Source of the DNA: Agapetus fuscipes
Taxonomy: Eukaryota > Arthropoda > Insecta > Trichoptera > Glossosomatidae
Reading direction: 5' to 3'
DNA length: 64,000 bases
NCBI GenBank assembly: GCA_951799405.1
Contig: CATOGX010000090.1
Span: 18,974 to 82,973, forward strand
Position numbers and translations under genes: made by a program. Position 1 is the stretch's first letter. Every line of letters starts with the position of its first letter. This document shows positions 62,080-64,000 of the stretch, one piece after another. The notes beneath the pieces are model-generated. The model did not search any database. It saw nothing but the letters and a program-made list of their open reading frames with translations, and was not told the origin of the DNA.

Positions 62080-62128
62080 TTCCGGACGTTTCGCCCATTA
62101 TCTGCGATGGGCCTCCTCAGCGTATTTT
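62080..62128 (-). ncRNA. Hammerhead ribozyme-like motif overlapping the Penelope stop codon
   Basis: Minus strand: CTGAGGA (62114-62120), stem II GCCCAT...ATGGGC, GAAAC (62088-62092), then GTCCGG. The TAA stop of the endonuclease frame lies in the loop/stem II region. All core elements are in the correct order and spacing. Confidence 0.7.
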
Positions 62129-63235
62129 TTCTTCAGGCGTTCTGACTTCCTTAGCACGGAACTGTCAACGGCCTGTGGGTTGGTTATTGTTGTGTTTATG
62201 TCATGGTTCTGGAAGAAGGGGCCGCCACTGCATCCCAACAGCGCATGCGCGTCCTCAACGTCGTTATTGGACCGCGATGACGTCAACGGAACATGATTGG
62301 TGCTCGTCGGAATCACTTCGTCTTGATTGGGTACTGTGTCCGTTGGGCTCTCATTGGTTCTGTGCGTGCTGTTGCATTTTGGCGGATTTTTTGAACAAAG
62401 GCGAAGTGCAGGGTACCATGTTTTATCCATCCTTGAGGTCTCTTCTTTCCTGTTGAAGTTGTTTTTGTGTTTAAAAATTTCTATAGCTTCATGATTTAGT
62501 CTAGTAAAGAAGTGTCTCGTTGTGTTAAGAACCTCCGTCATGGCAAACTGTATGTCATGGCCATCCTGCAGTGCATGTTCAGCAACTGCCGACTTTTCTA
62601 CCTGTCCTAGCCGACAGTTCCTATTATGCTCTTTCAAGCGCGTTTTCACACTGCGTAGCGTTGTACCTATGTATACTTTTCCGCAGGAACATGGTATTTT
62701 GTATACACCAGGGTTAGAGAGCATGTCTCTCTGGTCTTTGGCGGAGCGTAGACAGGCTGCCAGTTGCTTGGTAGGTTTGAAGATGGTCTTCACCTTGTGT
62801 TTATTCAAAATCTTCCCGATTCTATCAGTGACTTTGTGTAGGTATGGTAGGTATGCAGTGCCCAGAGTGGGTAAAGGTGTAGTAGTGTGATGTTTTTTCT
62901 TACCCGGTCTGGCTGCTCTAACAATGTCCTTTCTCTTGTAGCCATTGGCTTCAAGCACTCTCAAGAGGTGGCGTCTTTCAGTTGGTAAGTGAGCAGGCTC
63001 ACAAATACGCTCAGCTCTTTGGGTGAGAGTCCTGAGGATGCCCCTTTTTTGTCCAGGATGATGATTCGAGCTGCACTGTAGGTACCTATCCGTGTGTGTA
63101 TGTTTTCGGTACACCGTGTGTCCTAATTTTCCATCAGATTTTTTGGTCACCAACACATCCAGAAATGGGATTTTGTTATCCTTTTCTATTTCTACAGTGA
63201 ATTTTATATTGGGATGTAACGAGTTCAGGTGTTTA
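62098..63235 (-). pseudogene. Penelope-like RT end and GIY-YIG endonuclease
   Basis: The frame includes the RT/linker end (KFTVEIEKDNKIPFLDVLVT), YRKHTHTD, a linker and SNPGVYKIPCSCGKVYIGTT (GIY-YIG core) with KTRLKEHNRNCRLGQVEKSA and AVAEHALQDGHDI. The first ATG is at 63156, but family similarity starts upstream of it, so this is the second half of one broken ORF. The C-terminal tail ends within the hammerhead-like motif. Confidence 0.85.
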
Positions 63236-64000
63236 GAAAGACATCCAGAGCTCCCTTTCCATGCGGCCAGATAACGAACGTATCGTCCACATAACGAAAC
63301 CAGACATTGGGCTTAAGTGGGGCAGTGTCCAATGCCTTCCGTTCAAAGTTTTCCATAAAGAGATTGGCAACCGGTGGGCTGAGAGGGCTTCCCATGGGGA
63401 CACCGTCAATCTGTTCATAGAACTCGTTATTCCACTGGAAATATGTGGTTTTCAGCACCTCTTGAAACAACAAAACAATATCATCAGCAAATAGTTCTCG
63501 TATTAAATCCAATGTCTCATTTACAGGTACATTTGTGAACAATGAGACTATATCAAAACTCACTAGCAGCTCTCCTGGTTGTATTCGTAGTTCTTTTAAT
63601 TTCTCTACGAAATCGTGCGAGTCCTTGACAAATGAACTTGTATGTCCAACATGTGGGCTTAGCATTGACGTCAGATATTTGGCTATGGTATAAGTGGGAG
63701 AATCAATAGTACTTATGATAGGTCGTAGCGGTGTACCAGTCTTGTGGATTTTTGGCAAACCGTACAACCGTGGAGGAAGTGCTTCAGATCTAGTCAAGGT
63801 CCGCTTGATCGAGTCATCAAACAAAGACGCCTTAATCAAAGCATTGGTTTTCTTCAGAATCCTGGCTGTAGGGTCATAGTTAAGAAGACGGTAGGTAGCT
63901 GGTACTAAGAGGTCCTTTACTTTTTTATTGTATTCATTAGTATCCATGATAACTGTGGAATTCCCTTTGTCTGCATTGAGAATAATGATGTCTTTGTCCT
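63225..64000 (-). pseudogene. Penelope-like reverse transcriptase (partial, frameshifted)
   Basis: Open from the window edge to a stop at 63225. Motifs in order: ADKGNSTVIMD (before the internal ATG at 63947), GLPKIHKTGTPLRPI, SFDIVSLFTNVP, GVPMGSPLSPPVANLFMENF and RYVDDTF, the catalytic YVDD at about residue 219 from that ATG. The stop comes soon after ALDVFLNT, where the family normally continues. The continuation is in another frame at about 63235-63157, so a one- or two-base indel near 63235 is likely. Confidence 0.85.

Larger units (their letters stand above)
62080..64000 (-). mobile_element. Penelope-like element, continues beyond the window
   Basis: RT and GIY-YIG endonuclease coding parts in family order, with a hammerhead-like 3' terminus at 62080-62128. 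The 5' part is cut by the window edge. One frameshift separates the two ORFs. Confidence 0.88.

Noticed and set aside
1..64000. A wholly new defence or metabolic system
   Set aside because: All recognisable coding sequence belongs to transposable elements; no gene cluster of other function is visible.

Overview
This window looks like intergenic, transposon-saturated DNA from an animal, most likely an arthropod and probably an insect. It is AT-rich and contains BEL/Pao and other LTR retrotransposons, Penelope-like elements with GIY-YIG endonucleases, several non-LTR retrotransposon families, tRNA-derived SINEs, hAT and Tc1/mariner-type DNA elements and microsatellites. There is no bacterial or viral gene order. 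The species cannot be named from the sequence alone. Apart from one small possible secreted-protein gene (present twice), I see no convincing host gene.

Large-scale layout. Bases 1-17457 (arm A) and 31764-42146 (arm B) are inverted copies of the same locus. They are separated by about 14 kb of unrelated repeat-rich DNA and a 200-base N gap that ends exactly where arm B begins. Arm A is cut by the left window edge. The arms differ by whole transposon insertions. Arm A alone has a LINE copy carrying a nested BEL/Pao element (1050-7935), a second LINE (14673-15502) and a 257-bp insert (12673-12929). Arm B alone has a MITE (35564-35981) and a SINE-rich block (about 34310-34920). For most of these the other arm preserves the empty site. 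The duplication is either a real palindromic duplication or two haplotypes scaffolded head to head. The gap position and the minisatellite at the end of arm A make the second reading at least as likely.

Elements with coding capacity are: a BEL/Pao element (1235-7326) whose 1336-residue ORF keeps Gag, protease, RT and RNase H but lacks integrase; an LTR retrotransposon (49121-54996) with 1776-bp, almost identical LTRs and only a Gag-like ORF; a Penelope-like element on the minus strand at the right edge (62080 to beyond 64000) with RT and GIY-YIG parts separated by a frameshift; a second, broken Penelope pair (59828-60522); and several 5'-truncated LINE RT fragments.

The most abundant component is a unit of about 260 bp that forms the 3' end of one LINE family, with GATTA-type repeats at its end. 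It occurs at more than twenty places and often stands alone with a constant 5' boundary. It serves as the landing site for the BEL element, SINEs and another LINE. Two large tRNA-derived SINE families (called A and B here) and two smaller ones are scattered through the window. Hammerhead-ribozyme-like motifs occur at three to five places next to Penelope sequences. A 5S-rRNA-derived copy directly abuts a SINE at 45.4 kb.
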